Shown: positions 20,830-33,542 of the stretch, piece by piece
Numbering within the stretch: position 1 is the stretch's first letter
Layout of the letters: each line of letters opens with the position of its first letter
Program-made: the position numbers and the translations under genes
Assembly (NCBI GenBank): GCA_021234155.1
Contig: JAJEKV010000027.1
Span: forward strand, 9,151,448 to 9,215,447
Direction: 5' to 3'
Length of the DNA stretch: 64,000 nt
Source of the DNA: Isoetes taiwanensis
Lineage: Eukaryota > Streptophyta > Lycopodiopsida > Isoetales > Isoetaceae
The notes under the pieces: generated by a model
Databases searched by the model: none
What the model was told of the DNA's origin: nothing
The model's input: only the letters and a program-made list of their open reading frames with translations

Positions 20830-22030
20830 GCAGGAGTTGTCGGGCTGAAAAAGCGATTCTGCGAGGAGCTGCTTTCGACCTAGGTTTCATTAGACCTAGT
20901 GTCTACGCCATTTGGGCCCATTCTTTTTGTCAAGAAGAAGGATGGATCTTTGAGGATGTGCATAGACTATAGGCGGTTGAACAAGCACACCATTAAGAAC
21001 AAGTATCGCTCCCCGGATCGGATGACTTGATGGATCGGCTCAAGGTGCAAAGATCTTCTCCAAAATGCGACTTAAGGTCGGGGTTATCATCGGATCGGGA
21101 TAAAGGAAGAAGATATCCATAAGACCGCCTTGAGCTTGGTATGGGCACTCTGAGTTCACGGTAATGCCTTTCGGCTTATCGAATGCCCCATAGCGTTCAT
21201 GAGGCTCATGAGCGACATCTTGAGGGGAGTTTTTAGACACCTTTGTGATTGTTTTCTTTGATGACATTTTGGTGTATAGCGGATCCCTTGAAAACCGCGT
21301 TACAACACTTGAGAAAGTCTTTGGAGAAGTTGAAGAGGCACCGGTTATGCGCCAAGTTGTCAAAGTGCCGCCGCCTATGAGAGAAAGTGGAGTATCTAGG
21401 TCATGTGATCCGGCGAGAGGGCATCTCGGCGGATCCCGCAAAGATTGAAGCCGTCATTGATGGCCGGCGCCGAAGAATGTGCACGCAGGTCGAAGTTTTC
21501 TCCGGTCTAGCGGGGTACTACTGAGGAAGTTCGTGAAGAACTTTGCTAAGATAGCAGCCCCGATTAACTGAGACGGCGAGGCGAGAAGGTGAAAAGATTG
21601 GGTAGAGCATTGGCACAAGAAAGCCCAAAAGGGGTTTGAATTGTTGAAAGAAGCTCGGCGGCGGCTGTCTTGACCTTGCGGACCGGAGAAAGATAAGCTT
21701 GTAGCAGCATGTCGAGTAAGATAGCTACAGTGCGGTGCTTATGCAAGAAGAGCGTGTGGTAGCGTATGATTCGGGGAAGATGAACGGCGCCGAGACCGCT
21801 ACCCAATGCACGCGATCGGGGAGTTGCTTGCGGTTGTCGGGGCATTAAGAATATGGAGGCATTATCTCTTGGGAAGGAAGTTCCAATTGGATACCGACCA
21901 TCGAGCCTCAATATGTATTCACGCAACCACACCTTAATCGAGGCGGCCGAGGAGATGGATGGAGTTCCTCGAAGAATATGACTTTGATATAGTCTACAAG
22001 CGGGGAAGCTCAATGTGGTAGCGGATCGCT
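20830..22030 (+). pseudogene. Element C reverse transcriptase and RNase H
   Basis: [21 protein letters not shown] (~20906), [21 protein letters not shown] followed by CGG codons where the family has Gln (HQIRIK read as HRIGIK), VMPFGLSNAP, and the active site [11 protein letters not shown] at 21250-21285, then YLGHVI and FSGLAGYY. RNase H: RIWRHYLLGRKFQLDTDH and EYDFDIVYK in alternating frames to ~22013. Order and spacing are normal. Frame losses recur at CAG/CTG. It is unclear whether this copy is truly dead. Confidence 0.85.
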
Positions 22031-22199
22031 TTCAAGGCATCCCGACAACTAGAGTGCATTGCAATGCAATTTCGGCGCTCTCCAGCGACTTTGGTAAGAG
22101 GATTGAAGAGTCCTTGCCAGCGGATGTGGATTCGAGGGAAGTATGGGCAAGCCTTTCTAAGGAGGCTAGAAACAGATAAAGGCGGGGAGGCCTCAAGCA

Positions 22200-23600
22200 T
22201 TATAAGAAGGAAGGCAACCTGTTATACCATAAGAACAAGTTGTGCGTGCCCGAATCATCGGGTGTAAGGAAGTTGATCCTCCATGACCGCTGCTACAGCC
22301 CAATAGGCCATCCATGCGGGGATTCATGAAAACATATTTCAAAGTCTTGCCAGCTATTATTGGCCGGGAATGAAGAAGCAAATAGCTTCGCTACATCAAG
22401 GAATGTCGGCTATGCCCGGCGACGAAGGCGGGCGGCTTAATTCTAGGGGCATTAGAGCCATTAAGCGGTGCCAAGCGCTAAGTGGGAGGTAATCGGCATG
22501 GACTTCATCACAGGACTCCCAAGGGCGGCAAAGAGGAAGGATGCCTTGATGGTAGTGGTCGACAAGTTGTCTAAGATGGCACATTTTGTGCCTTGCGGGA
22601 CCACGAGTCTGACTATGGATACAGACAAAGCTCTTCACCAAAGAGATCTTCGGGGCTTCATGGCATGCCAAGGGAGATCATCTCAGAGCGGGGATCCGAA
22701 GTTCATGGCGCCTTTTGGCAAGACCTCTTTGCGACAATTCAGGCGAAGCTATCCATGAGCCGCGGCATACCATCCTCAGGCGGATGGCGGGGCGGAGGGA
22801 CCAACGGGGATTTTAGAGGACATGCTACTGAAACTATATGCGGAATAAGCAAAGTATGTGGGAAGAATTTATTCACTTGGTGGAGTTTGCATACAATAGC
22901 ACCAAGCGGGAATCATCCCAAATGTGCGCCGTTTATGATCAATTCACGGCTATCGATTACCTAACTCGGATACTTGGCACAACCCGGTGTCAAAAGTGGA
23001 AGTTTAGCGGCCGGATGTTGGCGATATCACGGCGGCTTGTGGAAGAAGTTCGAGGTTATCTGCTAGCGGCAAGAAGTCGTCGAGAAAAGAGCATCGTAGA
23101 CAAGCATCGAGCGATAAGAGAGTTCAAAGTTGGAGATGATGTTTGGCTCAAGATCAAGGTGAAGCGGTGGCTTCGGGGATCGGGAATTGCAAGAAGCTTG
23201 CTCCAAGGTGGGCTGGACCTTTCGAGAATAGTCGAGAGTAGGTAATCAATCCTACAAGTTAGACTTGCCGGCACACCTAAAGATTCATAAGGTCTTCCAC
23301 GTGAGCTTGTTGAAGAAGCATACTCCAAATCGGGCCGAAGTCTTGGATTATAACGTTGTTGGAAATGGCGGGAGGAAGCAGTGGAAATAGTTCGAAATTG
23401 ATTCTTGATAAAGCTTTCAAAGAAAACGAGGAGATCGAAATTCCTCCGATATTTGGTCAAGTGGAAACACTTACGGTGGAAGGCCTTGACGTGGGTACTT
23501 AAGAAAGATTTAGTAAAAGCGGTATCCACGGTTTATGGAGCAATGGGGCCGGCAAGGTCATCTCCGAAGAAATCGGCTCGGGCATGTCGATTTGTGTAGG
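22200..23600 (+). pseudogene. Element C integrase with chromodomain
   Basis: Zinc-binding part (HDRCYSPIGHP-like, MKTYFK, CRLCPATKA in frames), core IGMDFITGLP (22494), KLSKMAHFVPCG, a corrupted second Asp segment (SERGSEVHGAFWQ), the DGQTE region read as GGWRGGGTN, then VEFAYNSTKRESSQM, VRGYLLAARSR, VGDDVWLKIKVK, and a chromodomain (FLRYLVKWKHL, 23435; TWVLKKDL). The tail GKVISEEIGSGM ends near 23600, homologous to D at 45378. It is close kin of the B integrase. Confidence 0.85.
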
Positions 23601-24468
23601 TTAATTCGGTGTAGTTAAGATTAATCTACGCATGCAACCTATGCTTAGTATGGGTGCATGCGTTGTTACCGATGATGGGACCACTACGGTGATCTCTAGG
23701 GCGTGGTGTAATGTCAATGTAGGCATGACCAGCGTTTCGCTTAGGCAGTGGAAGGTAGATTAGAAAGTCTACTTACGTCCCGCGGAGTAGGCGACCTCGA
23801 AAAAGGAGGTCATGAAGGAATGCATTGATAGGAAAGCACCTTTAGCCCCATATATGCTTTGATAGGAGGAATCTATCCTTGGCCCCCCCACGAGAAGGGA
23901 TATCCTCCTCCATTGGGCAACTAGAGGTGTAGGCATGGCGGCATATAGGCATATAGAAGCGTCTCTCTCGCGACCATAATGGAAGATTCACCCTCTTCCT
24001 ACGCCCAGGAGATTAGCCATGCATCCATGTAGATAGGTGGGGTGGTCACCATATAACCAAAATTTTATTTAATAATTAAATGGTACTAACGTGGTGTCGA
24101 CCTGCTGAGCCCGATGAAGCTCCGGAGGGCAAGGAGGTCGGGACTCACGAAGACTTGCAACACAAATTTTGTTGGAATGTGTTGCAAGGAATGAAAAATG
24201 CCTCGGACGTTAATTTTAAATTTTGATAAACTTAATTGTAATGTTAAGTGAATTTTGGAGTAATCTGTTAGTAATGTTGTGAATTGATAAGTTATGTTAT
24301 AATATAATAATGTGATAATGTCATAAAAATATTACCTTAAGGTAATTTTAATAAATGTGTAGGAATTATAGTAGCGATCGTATGTATCAAGTTGTTGCGG
24401 GTTAGGTTGATCCCAAGGTGGGGAGACCCGCGATCTTTGTGGGCGGCATCATTTCAAGGTGGGGAGAA
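23601..24468 (+). other. Element C 3' UTR, degraded stem-loop and polypurine tract
   Basis: Non-coding, with a CCGATGATGGGACC motif near 23668 and sequence parallel to D 45379-46373. The last 40 bases hold a degraded GATGCTG/CAGCATC hairpin (GATCTTTGTGGGCGGCATC) and the purine run CAAGGTGGGGAGAA that abuts the LTR at 24469. Confidence 0.75.
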
Positions 24469-26141
24469 TGTGGCGTTCGGCCACGATTATCGCCCGGGGC
24501 GTATCTGCGTCTTGCCTCGTCAGCGTACCGCCCACTCCGGTGGCGTGTACGCTAGCGTGTAGCCAGGTGAGTAGCCCTAGGGGGCAACTTGCCAGAAATA
24601 TGTGCAACTATTAATGTGCACATTTTCCAATGTACACATTAATGTGGGCACACATTTCCAAGTGGACACTTCATGCCAAGTGGGCCACACCCATAGGTGC
24701 AATTAATGTGCACATTTTCCAATGTACACATTAATGTGGGCACACATTTCCATGTGTGCACATTTGGCCACCTAGCCCTTAAAGGCAAGTGGGCCCATTT
24801 CCAATTATCCCACATGCCAAAGGGGATAATGGAAACCCTAACCAACCCCCTTGTCTATATAGGGGTAGGAAACCCTAACTAGCCCAATTTTCGATTTTAG
24901 GGCTTTAGAACTCTGTTTTTGGCTGCCTCAGCGGCCAAAACCGCATCGAACTTCTTTGGGAGAATTGCATCCTTAGTTTCTCTTGATTCGGCGTTTCAGC
25001 CGGGATGGTCGAGCTTTCAGTCGGGAGGAGCCCCTCAAGGATCGGGTATTTGGCCAATTAAATAGTCTAAACCCTATTTTTAGTCATTGAATCGATGGGG
25101 TTTAGCCTATTAGATTGCCCATAGCAGCCCTCTAGATCTCTAGATAGCGATTCTAACTAAAGAACCTAACTCTATGTTGTAGATTAGATCTAGTTCTTTA
25201 GTTCTCTGAAATATATGGATGATGTATCTCTATGAGCTCCTTGTATTGGGAAGGGGGTAGAGACCTAAAGCTTTGTAGTTGATGCTCCTAGAGTAGCCTC
25301 TCTAGCATCTTGTAGATTAGGCTGTGCACAAGAACCACACACAGTTTGTGGGTGAAGGGGCAGGCCGGCTTAGAAGGAGGTTAGGTGTTCGACTCTTGAG
25401 CGATCCCTATGGTGTGTTAGTGCTACCAGGGATCATTGTGACTAGGTCTAATGGCTTACCACCGAGTGCGGGTAAGGCATGGGCTCGACACCCGTGAAGT
25501 GGTGTACACTTTCCGGTGGGTTCCCGGTCGAATCTGGGCGGTGGCCCTCTAGTCACCTTGAGTCGGCATGTAGACCTCACGGAGGGAGTGATCCCTACCT
25601 GCCCCATCGGGCGGGGGAGATGGAACCCGGGAATAGCCCTTTTGGCTATGCATCCGTGAGGGCTGATCGAGGTCCCCAACACTTTTCACCTACTGCGCAA
25701 AGTGTGTGCGGGGAAGGGCCGGATGGAGTGGACAACCCTAAGCCATGTTCATATGCCAGCCAAATCCATTGCCATGAATTACATGCGCAATGAACTCACG
25801 GAGACCCAAGCCGTCGGTCATCCCCTTGAGTCGAGAGCCTTGGGTAGGATTCCCTATGTGATGTCTTTGATCTTTATCTATCACGGATATGTGGAGGACC
25901 ATCCTTCGTGATGGTCATATGATGTTGATGTATATGCCACTGACATGTATGTTACGCTTCCGCAGCTAGGTAGGCCCTGAGGGAGACGGGGTGCAATGAC
26001 CCTTCCACTCTTCCCACTGGAACCCGTCCGCGGTTCTGCGGTGTCATGTGGAGGGCCCCAGTATTAGCATGGAGCTGGTATGGGGGATGAACTCTGTTTG
26101 TATCACGGTGGGGGCACCGAGTATCACAGTAGGGGGCGTCT
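24469..26141 (+). repeat. 3' LTR of element C
   Basis: Starts TGTGGCGTTCGG, co-linear with 12808-14484, including the duplicated ATTAATGTGCACATT block and TATATA at 24856. It ends near GGGGGCGTC and has lost a clear CACA end. Differences from the 5' LTR are dominated by CAG/CTG sites. Confidence 0.88.
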
Positions 26142-27255
26142 GCTTGGCATGTCCGGTCGCTTTAACATTCCTTTCCTGGTTATGCATACGACCTGTTTTA
26201 TGACTACATAAATATGATGTTACATATTCCACTTTGTATTTTCCAGATCATGAATATTATGTATTAATATAATCCTGATACAAAATGAGCTTGGCAGCTC
26301 CATCTTTTTTCATATATCATTTAAGCCAAAGCATTAATAGCATGAATGCTACTTTAAGGCCAGAATATTTAAAAGCATGTTTCCAAATATTTCAAATCAT
26401 ACCGTGTTCAAGTATTCCTGTTACTTGTAGACTGAATTGAAAAAGAACTCAACAGTTTTACCATAGTAGGGGAAACGACGAAAAATATGGAATACTACCA
26501 TATTAGCTTGCTAAACAAGGTTTTCATTTTCAAAATAAAGTTCAGCAGTAAATGCAAAATGCTCCAATCACGTCCTTTGCTTGATTCTGTTCTATTCTTT
26601 TAGCTAACACCTCCCATATGACAAAAAGCCGCGATGGGAGAAGAATACCACGTACTGCTGACCAACCAATACTGAATTAGCATGATAATGGTAAAACAGC
26701 AAGGGCCAAAAGGTACATTGGGTATTCTTGGCTTTTCGCCTTTCACCCAATGTGCCTTTTGCTCTTGTTCAGAAAAAGCTTACTAGAAGGAAATAAAAAA
26801 CAACCAAAAGACATTGTCCAGTCATGTCTTACGCTCATATTACCATTTGAGCTGCATGCTTTGGGCAGCATAAGATAAACTAGTAATAACCATGTAAATA
26901 GACCTGTTTTAATGGTTTTCTTGCTGAAGTAATACATCCATATTACTCAGATATATTATTAAACATTACTCTGTTATAAAGTGGTGAGATTTAACCTTAA
27001 ATACTCTGCAGCCATGCATATAGAAATATCACAGTTACTACATCCTATGTCTATCTTACATCCATATATCAATGGTAGTCAGGCCGAATCCTGAGTTTAT
27101 CAGACCAGAACCAAACATGTTTTTCATCCTACACCTAGGCCATTTGCCATCTACTCATGCATAATATAAATGTACACCATTTGAGCTGCAGGTTTTGGGT
27201 ACTCCAAGACCGGCTTACATTAACCACATAGCAGGCTCCATTTTAGTTTTCTTGC
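26142..27255. other. Unique AT-rich DNA between element C and the LINE
   Basis: I see no conserved coding frame or element end. It may be intronic sequence of the minus-strand host gene whose exon lies at 33365-44919, since the LINE and element C could both have inserted into a long intron. Confidence 0.5.
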
Positions 27256-27262
27256 TGCAGTA

Positions 27263-27275
27263 TTTTTTTTTTTTT
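27263..27275 (-). terminator. LINE poly(A) tail
   Basis: Thirteen T on the plus strand at the 3' end of the minus-strand LINE, directly next to the target duplication. Confidence 0.85.
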
Positions 27276-30200
27276 AATTGAAGGCTATTTGTATTTAAGT
27301 ATATTTAAAGGGTACAAAACACTTTTTTCAAGGGAAGTTTAACCCTTAAACTGATAAACTTATAAAAAGATGAACTCTTGACAAGAAATAAGTCTGAGCA
27401 ATAAGAAAAAGCAGAAGAACATAGAACTGAGGTCGAGCAGGTTTAGTGTACTGTCTTGAGATTCTGGTTGGTGCATTTCCTTGCTTTCCCCTTGAAGATT
27501 GTATGGAATAAGCAATAGACACACATACAAGAGTCGGCCATCGCCATATTGTATCTTCCTTTGGCGTCCTTTGCCGTGCAAATTAGCTCCCTTCTTATGT
27601 CGAAATTACGGTCCTGGCCCGACATCGCATGTACAGAAGGCTTCTGTATGTACAGAAGTTTGGACTGCTCCGAAGAATTTGATCCATTCCAGATTAATGT
27701 CGTCCTTAGTTTTCTTCCATTGAAGCCGCCTAGTCATAAGAAACAGAGTATCTGCAGAAACAAATAATTCATTAATTTCCATAATCCAATTGATATCATA
27801 TAATACCTGTTTTATGATCCCTTCCGGAGGGATGATTTCACAATCAAAGATGAAGGTGTTTCTTCCTTTCCAGATCCTCCATAGGAGGATATAAATCCTC
27901 TAATCGGTCGGATTGGTAGGCATAAAAAACTTCTTGTGGCTGAGATTAACCATGTTTCGGCCGAGAAAATTAGAGGCTAATTCAAGAACCCATTCAGACC
28001 AGAGGCATGATCTGAATAGGTGATTCTCATCCTCTTTAGCAGCAAGGCATCTGTCACACAAATCCGAGTTAGTCATGGATAAGCGAAATCTTTTGCAGTT
28101 AGTTGCCAGGCCTTTGTGCCATAATTGCCACATAAAGGCCTTGATCTTTGGGTTTATCGGGCTCTTCCACATAAGCACCAAATTTTTCCTGGCTGTATCA
28201 GGAGAGACTCCCCATTTGAGGTGTATGGTGATGTCCTGTTGACTCATCAAGAACTTGTATGCAGATTTAACGGTATAACCTGTTTTACCTCTATGGTTCC
28301 ATGAGTCAGAAGAATGAGACCAATTACCCTGCAGACAATATTAACGATAGCTTCATATAGCATTCTCGTTTGATCATCCTCTTTGGCAAGCTTAGAGTTA
28401 TGAAATAGGATAATGCCATAATCATCAAAGAGGTGGCTGATCAAAGTTATCCCCTTATTCTTCCATAATTTTGCCTGGTCAGGAAAATGGCAGGCCAGGC
28501 ATAGGTTGGGATTATCAAGGACTAAGGCGGGGTTCCAGAATATGGATTGATTTATAGAAAAGCCTTTCTCCCAAGTATACATATGTTTAACCTCCATCCA
28601 GGCACAGATCCATTTCTTGATCAATCCAGGAACAGCAGCAGGGATAGAGAAAGGAAAGAAGATGGAGTGGGGCAGCTCCATTTTGAGAGTTCTCCAGCCA
28701 TATGGATGGCATTTGCTTATGTAGTGCCTGATCAGAATTGAAATAGGATGCTTAATTTTGTCATAACAGGCTCTGTAAAAATACTTGGCAGCTAAAGCTA
28801 AACCCTGTTTTCGAATATTTATAGTACCCAGACCACCATTCTTCTTGGGTTTGCAGCATTCCTCCATTGAGACAGGATGCCAACATCTCTTATTTTGACC
28901 CGAAGCTATAAACCTGCCAATAATACTTTGAAGCTTATTAGTAACGTTTTTGGGGGCAAGAATGACCGAGGATCTGTAAACCTGAGAGGAGGAAATAACA
29001 AAGTTGGCAATTATAGCTCTGCCATTTTTAGAAAGATATTTAGAGTTTAAGGAATCAACCTTTTTATAGAATTTATCAATAATATCAAGCCAAAGATCAG
29101 AGGCATTGCTTCTGATAGCAAAGGGGATTCCTAAAATCTTAGATTTAGTGCAAGGGGGAAAATACTTACATCCAAAGAGGTCTGCTGCTTGAGTACCTTT
29201 ATCGATTTCCCTAGGGTTGATTCTGCAACCTGAAGCTTGACCAAAGTCATGAAGAATACTCTGAATGTTGATGATAGAATTGTTGTCCATTGAGGTCAAA
29301 ATGAAAGTGTCATCTGCAAAATGTCCATTGAGAATCTGGTCCACCTGGGGATTGTCAGGGAGTTGAAGACCTCTAATAGAGTTGTTTGTCTTGGCCCTTT
29401 CCAGTTTGCCATGTAAGGCCTCCATAACAATTAAAAAGAGAAAGGGTGCAAGAGGACATCCCTGCTTAACCCCTCTCTGTATTGAGAAAAATGGGCTAGT
29501 CTCACCATTGATAAGAACTGCAGATCTGGAATTGTTAAGAATAGCATTAAATAAACCAATATTTTCCTCACTGAAACCCAGAGCTCTGCAACTTTTATGA
29601 AGAAATTTCCAGCTGACAGTGTCGAAAGCCTTTGTGATATCCAGCTTGAGAAGGGCTATGTCTTGCTTGGAATCTTTAGCCCACTGCAGACCAAGAATGG
29701 CAGTCACCACATTATCCAGAATGAGGTAGGCAGATTGGGTGCTGCTAATGACCGAGTCTAAAACCTTTTTGAGTCGGGCAGCTATGGCACCTGCAATAAT
29801 CTTGTAGATAACATTTGTTAGAGAGATGGGTCTGTAATCAGCAAAGGAAATGGGGGAGTCCAACTTAGGGATAAGCGTGATAAGGCTAGTGTTGATCCGA
29901 GCATCAAGGCGCTTGGTAATTCTAAATTCATTGGCAAGCTTAGTGACACCTTCATGAAGGATTGGCCAGGCCTTTTTAAAGAACTCAGCAGGAAGGCCAT
30001 CAGGCCCAGGAGTTTTGCCATTCTCCATGCCCATAATCACCTATTTGAGCTCACACTCTGTGAAAGGGGAGGAAATCAAGTCATTTTGATCCTGGCTAAC
30101 TCTACTTTCAAGATTAATAAAGCTATCCATCTCAGCTTCTGTGCAATCAGTATTAGTACCCATAATGTTGGTGAAATGGTCTACAGCAGCATTCTTGAGT

Positions 30201-33136
30201 TCATTGTCTCCAGAGATGATTGAATCACCAATTTTAATCTCATGAATCTGATTTCTCTTTATTCTGGTTTTAGTTTTGATAAAGAAATACTTAGAGTTAC
30301 ATCTCTCATCTTCTTTTAGCTCCTTGATCTTGGCCTTCAACTTCCATCCTTTAGCAATGTCGAGCTCTGCTTTTTCAATCTGAATTTTAATCTCATCCTG
30401 CTGATCAGTGGGAGTGGTGCTCAGTCTATCTCTAAGGGATGCTAAGGTAGCCTGTTTTTTGTAGTGGATCTCTTTGCCCCAAACTTTTAGCCAACATTTA
30501 ATGTGCTTGGCCAGGTTAATCCACCACCACATCCAACCATTTTCTCCTATAGGCTTGGGATGGCAATTATAGATATTCTCGAGATTGGCTAAGAAATCAT
30601 CATGGTCAAGAAGGCTGACATTCATCTTAAAGAAAGATTTTCTGGTTTTTTGAATGCCAATACCACTTATATTAATCAACTGAGGGTAATGATCAGATAG
30701 GGTATAGCCAGTGAGATTATCAACCTGCTACTTTTAGTCCACAGGTCTTCACTAAGGTAAAATCTGTCATGCAAGCAACAGATAGGGTTAACTCTATGAT
30801 CTGACCAGCTGAAAGAGTTGGGTTTAATAGTAGCCAGCTTAAGGTTGTGGGCAGAAAGAAGGTTAGCCCAAGCACACATCTCTTGAGGCAAAAGGGGCTT
30901 AAAATTTCTATTTTTCATGCAGCTGTCAGTAACCATATTGAAATCTCCACCTATCAACAGATCATCTACATCTAAGCTAGCTAAGCTAGAATTAATTTTA
31001 TTCCAAATCAAAATTCTATCAGAGGGATTGTGAAGAGAGTAGACATTAACCAGAGCAATCTTACCCGGCCCTATCTTGCCAACCAGGATTTGCCACCTAC
31101 CATTATTGTCATGAATCATATGATCAACTTGAAGATCAATTTTCTGGTTCCATGCAATTGCTATACCAGCAGAAGAATCGTTAGCAGTAATAGACCAATT
31201 CTCAAAATTAGGGGGGAGAGCTCTTGATATGATGATCTTGTGGTTGGGATCATGAATCTTATGCTCTTGGATGAAAAGAATCTCAGGGTTGAGGGAAGAA
31301 AGGCAGACTTTTAACCGCTCCCTTTTGATGGGATTGTTGATACCCTGGAGATTCCAGGTGATTAACCTTAAAGATGTATACATTAAAAAATTAAGAAAGT
31401 TTTTTGTCCATTCTGGACCTGTTGGCCGAATTTCTGGGGCTGACCCTAATTGGTCCAGCATAGGATTTTTTCTTACCTCTGCCTCTCTTCTTAGTTATTT
31501 GCTTCCAACTTTCATCATCACAAGAAACTAAGAAATCATCCTCTGAGTTGTAGCTTACTGATTCAACATCAGAGACATCAGATTGAAAATCCTCTTTGAT
31601 CGGGAATGAGAGGGTCATGATGCCAGTTTTAACTTTAATCTCCATATTCGTATTTTTGACAAAGAAATTCCAATTATTATCAAAGAAAGGAGAGATTGGC
31701 ACAGTATAAGGAGAGAAATTCTTTTTTTCCTCTGCAGGTGGCCTGGGAATGATATCATTGATGGCCAAACTGTTATGATCAATCGGATCATCCTTCTTTT
31801 TGGGACGCCATTCCTGTCTGATAATAAGAGGAGCTTTAAAATTAGGAGGATCATCTTTAGTATTGGGATAAGGTCCCTTTTCCGGGATATTAAGGACCGG
31901 AATTTTGGAATACATAATATCAAGGTCCATAAATCTGCCTTCAGCCAGCTTGATTTTAACTTTCCTCTGCCAATTAGAATTAATCTTTTTGGAGAGGGAA
32001 AGTTAGTTTGAGGAATATTAATAGATATGATCTCTCCAAGATTACCCGAGATAGCCTTAAGATGGGAAAGATTCCAAAGAGCCGGAGGCAGGTTGGGAAA
32101 AGTTATCCAAGTGGAAGTAGAAATTTGATCAGTGTTACCAGGGATAAAGAGAGGGTTCCATCGCATAATATAGCATTGTTACCAATTTTGCCCAACCTCT
32201 TTTTTAGAATGTAAGTAACACTAAAATTATCCCTGCATAAAATCTGGAAAGTTCTGCTGTCAATCTTGAGCAGGGAGAGAATGGGGATCTTTTGTGTTTT
32301 GGTTAACCAAAACTTGATCTCGCCAATGGAAGGACAGTTAATGGGGAAATGGATAATCAAGCCTTTCTCAGAATACAGACTTATAGCCGAAGAATCTTGG
32401 ATACCCGAAAGATCTAAATAATCCGAATTAGCTTTAGACTTATCAGTGGGGTTATCACAAGAACCTATATTAAGCAAAGCATTTTTATAAGAAGGAAGAA
32501 TTTGACCTTTTGCCTTGTCGCTTTTGCCAAGAACAGGAATCCGGTTACTGCCATTCTGGTCCCCAACAATTGTACTTGGTTTGCTCATGCCAGAATTGTT
32601 TAAGCTTTGACAGTTCTTGCAATCACATTGGCTCGTCTCGAGGGGGTTAAAGTAACCATTCGAATCCCTGATCTTACAAGCTTTTGTGTCTTTCTTGAGC
32701 CTGGTTTGGAAAATGCCATATTCCTGAGAAACGTCGCCTAAGATCAGGTCCGTTCCTGAGGGGAGTTTGCTGAGGGCCTGCTTACGGTGGCTTTCTATGA
32801 CGTGGTCCTCTGCATCCTCCCACCTTCTAATCAATTTGATTGAAGCTTTGGAATTCCAATTCATGTTTTCTAGGTCAAGGAGAGTGCTCTTAGCGAGATT
32901 GAGGAGCTCATTCATGGATTTCTGGAAAACATTGTTTTTAAGGCTACAACAGTCTGCTTCAGAGTGGCCTTGCTTCACCATTATTCTCTTACAGAGATTT
33001 CTGTCCATCTCTTGGAGAAGTTCAAAGAAGTTCCATGCCCAGTCTCGGTCGTTGGCTCTTCCGGCTTCATAATCTTTCTCCAGTGCTTTCATTTTGTCCA
33101 GGGTTTCGCAGATAACTCCGTCCCCCAAAACATCCA
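27265..33136 (-). mobile_element. L1-type non-LTR retrotransposon (LINE)
   Basis: ORF1 with a DUF4283-like domain, ORF2 with endonuclease, reverse transcriptase and zf-RVT domains, a 3' UTR, and a poly(A) tail seen as T13 on the plus strand (27263-27275). The 9-bp sequence TGCAGTATT occurs at both ends (27256-27264 and 33137-33145) as target duplication. The 5' end lies at the first ATG of ORF1, so the copy is probably 5'-truncated. Coding sequence is much better kept than in the neighbouring LTR elements. Confidence 0.95.
27610..31387 (-). pseudogene. LINE ORF2: endonuclease, reverse transcriptase, zf-RVT
   Basis: It likely starts MYTSLRLITWNLQG just after the ORF1 stop. APE-type endonuclease: TWNLQG, FIQEHKI, NVYSLH, GGDFNM and, after a one-base shift near 30715, the catalytic SDHYPQL. 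RT: GKTPGPDGLPAEFFK, LDITKAFDTVSW, GVKQGCPLAPFLF and the active site FADDTFIL. The C-terminal zf-RVT region is at 27900-28290 (LWHKGLATNCKRF, CDRCL, ENHLFRSC) in another frame after a shift near 28295. Two TAG codons (30041-30043 and 27900-27902) stand where CAG fits (ELK-V, PTD-RIYILLW). The frame then stays open to TAA near 27610. It is nearly intact but non-functional. Confidence 0.92.
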
Positions 33137-33137
33137 T
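31391..33137 (-). pseudogene. LINE ORF1 (DUF4283-type RNA-binding protein)
   Basis: The N-terminal half (33137-32170) contains a CDCKNCQ cluster and IHFPINCPSIGEIKFWLTK, RTFQILCRD, which resemble the RNA-binding core of plant LINE ORF1. After a frameshift near 32170 comes MRWNPLFIPGN and TWITFPNLPPALWNLSHLK, the best-known DUF4283 motif. A second shift near 31970 leads to a basic/acidic tail (KKRGRGKKKS) that stops at 31391. The protein would coat the LINE RNA. The A of the first ATG belongs to the target duplication. Confidence 0.8.
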
Positions 33138-33145
33138 GCAGTATT

Positions 33146-33364
33146 ACTATCATATATCTTAAACTTAGAGTTAAATGCTACTGCTATTGAAGTGTGGACG
33201 AGCTTGATCCTCCTTCCTTTATCTTATACCAGCTGTAATATGGGTGCCTTATGCATGTGTGCTCTTCATAAGCTTTATGGGTAGATACCACATGCGGACA
33301 GTCCCCTTTTAGGCTCTATAACCATTATTACCACAAAAAGCATGATTAAACCAAGCATGCATAC
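33146..33364 (-). other. Host intron sequence next to the LINE
   Basis: AT-rich sequence downstream of a splice donor (CAG then GTATGC; donor at 33364-33361 on the minus strand). No coding frame is seen. The LINE lies in this intron. Confidence 0.55.
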
Positions 33365-33542
33365 CTGAAATTCTTCATCTTCCGAAACTAGATTATCTTC
33401 ACATTGTGTTTCAAGAACATATTGCTCGTTACTGGCATTTCCTCTATGGTAAGAAGTTTTTCTGTTAAATCCTCCTCTTTTGTTAGCATACCCAGCCGAT
33501 CCCTCACTGGAGCCACGTTTTGTTTCATAATTTCTACCTCCG
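33365..33542 (-). pseudogene. Unrecognised host gene, 3' part of an exon split by element F
   Basis: On the minus strand the frame reads GGRNYETKRGSSEGSAGYA, NKRGGFNRKTSYHRG, QYVLETQCEDNLVSEDEEFQ and ends at CAG followed by the donor GTATGC. It is open throughout, glycine/arginine/serine-rich, then acidic. Together with 44616-44919 and counting the 5-bp duplication once, the exon is 477 bp (159 codons), with phase 0 at both ends. I cannot assign a family. The gene is broken by an 11-kb element in this exon unless the element is absent from other alleles. Confidence 0.7.

Larger units (their letters stand above)
12808..26141 (+). mobile_element. Chromovirus element C carrying extra 5' genes
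   Basis: LTRs at 12808-~14484 and 24469-~26141 are co-linear throughout. The interior has a PBS (14486), about 4.2 kb of cargo (an H3-like gene and unknown gene X, each with a TATA box), then gag, protease, RT, RNase H, integrase, chromodomain, 3' UTR, stem-loop and polypurine tract. All are on the plus strand. Pol is broken by many frameshifts, but most fall at CAG/CTG positions and may be sequence errors. No convincing target duplication is seen: the left flank is ACAGT and the right end is corrupted. Confidence 0.88.
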
